From CAZJDV01 sp964544865 (GTDB taxonomy: Bacteria > Chloroflexota > Dehalococcoidia > Lucifugimonadales > CAJWER01): a DNA stretch of 5,321 nt. The notes beneath the pieces are model-generated. The model worked only from the letters and a program-made list of their open reading frames with translations. It had not been told where the DNA came from and made no database searches. Position 1 is the stretch's first letter. Each line of letters opens with the position of its first letter. The stretch covers positions 1 through 5,321 of the forward strand of contig CAZJDV010000125.1 of assembly GCA_964544865.1 (NCBI GenBank). Reading direction: 5' to 3'. Shown here in pieces: positions 4,283-5,321 of the stretch. Position numbers and translations under genes: made by a program.

Positions 4283-5263
4283 ATGGGCTTCAACCTGCTG
4301 ATCATCGCGTCCGACGCGCCCGGCCAGTTCGACGTCCACGATAGCCAGGACTGGCCTCGAAGGCTAAGAGCGCTCATACCCGGCATCACGGTGGACGTGG
4401 CCCGCTCGACGGGCGAGGCGATGGAGCTCATACAGGACGCCGACGCCGCCTACGGTGACGTCCGGCCCGATCTGTTCGCCAGGGCGGGGAAGCTGCGCTG
4501 GATAGCCTGCCCGCAGGCCGGGCCCAGCGCCGGATACTACCACCGGGCGCTGATCGACAGCGACGTGGTCGTCACCAACGTTCGCGGTATCTACAGCGAC
4601 TACATCAGCGCCCACATCATGGCGTTCTTGCTGGCGTTCGCCACAGGGCTCCCGGCCTACTACCGGAGCCAGCTAGCCGGAAAGTGGCGACCCGGCGAGC
4701 CGACTGTCTATCTGCCGGACTCAACCGCCGTCATCGTGGGGGTGGGCGGCATCGGGGGCGAGACCGCCAGGATATGCGACCAGCTCGGTATCGAGGTACT
4801 GGGCGTCGACCCGCGCGTCGCCGAAGCGCCGCCGAGCGTCGCCGAGCTGCACCGTCCCGAGTCGCTCGACGATGTCCTTCCGCGGGCCGACTTCGTGATC
4901 GTCACCGTGCCGGAGTCCCCGAAGACCCAGGGCATGTTCGGCGCCAGGCAGTTCCATCTCATGAAGAGCGGCGCCCATCTCATCAATATCGGGCGGGGGG
5001 CGACCGTCGATCTTGACGAGCTCGACGCGGCACTGCGCGTCGGCGAGATCGCGGGGGCCGCGCTCGACGTGTTCGAGACCGAGCCATTACCCGCCGGCCA
5101 CCCTCTCTGGACGGCCCCGGGTATGCTGATCACGCCGCACGTCGCGGTCGCGTCCGGGCCCAACCTCGACGACAGGCGGACAGAGCTGTTCCTGGACAAC
5201 TGCCTGCGGTTCAGCGAGGACAGGCCGCTCAGGAACGTAGTGGACAAGGAACACTGGTATTAG
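4283..5263 (+). CDS. NAD-dependent D-isomer-specific 2-hydroxyacid dehydrogenase
   Basis: Reversibly reduces a 2-oxoacid (such as glyoxylate, hydroxypyruvate or pyruvate) to the D-2-hydroxyacid in the cytoplasm. The 326 residues fit the family. The Rossmann fingerprint GVGGIG is at 153-158, with acidic D176 about 18 residues after it, which favours NAD over NADP. The catalytic set is complete: R238 in NIGRGATVD, E267 in DVFETEP (262-268), and H286 in ITPHVAVAS. The substrate-binding domain is formed by residues 1 to about 100 plus the C-terminal tail, which ends LRNVVDKEHWY. The substrate-loop region LRWIACPQAG (71-80) differs from the common AGVD wording, so the exact substrate is open. The ATG at 4283 is chosen over the GTG at 4253 because of the GGGAGG and because the first beta strand (MGFNLLIIAS) begins there. 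Transcribed divergently from the hydrolase. Stop TAG. Confidence 0.92.
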   Translation: MGFNLLIIASDAPGQFDVHDSQDWPRRLRALIPGITVDVARSTGEAMELIQDADAAYGDVRPDLFARAGKLRWIACPQAGPSAGYYHRALIDSDVVVTNVRGIYSDYISAHIMAFLLAFATGLPAYYRSQLAGKWRPGEPTVYLPDSTAVIVGVGGIGGETARICDQLGIEVLGVDPRVAEAPPSVAELHRPESLDDVLPRADFVIVTVPESPKTQGMFGARQFHLMKSGAHLINIGRGATVDLDELDAALRVGEIAGAALDVFETEPLPAGHPLWTAPGMLITPHVAVASGPNLDDRRTELFLDNCLRFSEDRPLRNVVDKEHWY

Positions 5264-5285
5264 GGAGGAACAACGGAAAGACACC

Positions 5286-5294
5286 TGCTATAAA
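5286..5294 (+). promoter_or_regulatory. possible extended -10 element for a gene beyond the right edge
   Basis: TGCTATAAA is an extended -10 (TGn plus TATAAA) in the space after the dehydrogenase. No matching -35 lies 17 nt upstream and the window ends before any gene is visible. Confidence 0.2.
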
Positions 5295-5321
5295 GAGAAA
5301 GGCGGTGTGTGGGCGCGGGGT

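Noticed and set aside
5281..5308. ACACC...GGTGT inverted repeat after the dehydrogenase as a terminator.
   Set aside because: Only five pairs, an 18-nt loop and no T-run.
1..5321. tRNA, rRNA, CRISPR array or riboswitch.
   Set aside because: No cloverleaf with a TTC-loop, no rRNA words, no regularly spaced repeats and no recognisable riboswitch core seen in either strand.

Overview
The window is GC-rich and gene-dense, with Shine-Dalgarno-led genes. It looks like a free-living aerobic bacterium. The wording of the hydrolase and of the dehydrogenase C-terminus (ending NVVDKEHWY) recalls Chloroflexota of the Dehalococcoidia/SAR202 type, but that placement is an impression from memory, not a demonstrated result.

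Layout, left to right. Positions 1-127 hold the end of an IS3-like insertion sequence: a terminal inverted repeat starting TGACCTG, a leader hairpin and the first 19 codons of OrfA on the minus strand, cut by the window edge. Positions 128-334 are non-coding with one possible terminator hairpin. Positions 335-2217 carry a two-gene minus-strand operon for heme A biosynthesis, ctaA then ctaB. The ctaB TTG start overlaps the ctaA TGA stop. Together the two enzymes turn protoheme into heme O (CtaB) and then heme A (CtaA), the cofactor of aa3-type cytochrome oxidase.

Positions 2245-2400 hold a compact MITE-like element: 12-bp exact direct repeats, 14-bp imperfect terminal inverted repeats and a central imperfect palindrome. 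It lies between ctaA and the hydrolase gene. Positions 2401-4059 (minus) encode a CocE/NonD-type serine hydrolase of the X-Pro dipeptidyl-peptidase (S15) superfamily. Its frame is interrupted by one in-frame amber codon at 3076-3078, exactly between the catalytic and C-terminal jelly-roll domains. It also appears to lack about six residues just before the nucleophile elbow. Its upstream region has the best promoter in the window (TTGCCA-17-GATAAT), with a perfect 15-bp palindrome at the predicted transcription start.

Positions 4283-5263 (plus) encode an intact NAD-dependent D-2-hydroxyacid dehydrogenase, divergent from the hydrolase. The hydrolase and dehydrogenase may belong to one organic-acid/ester catabolic unit, but their substrates cannot be read from sequence. 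I see no wholly new multi-gene system here. The points most worth following are the amber-split hydrolase, the MITE-like element and the promoter/operator.
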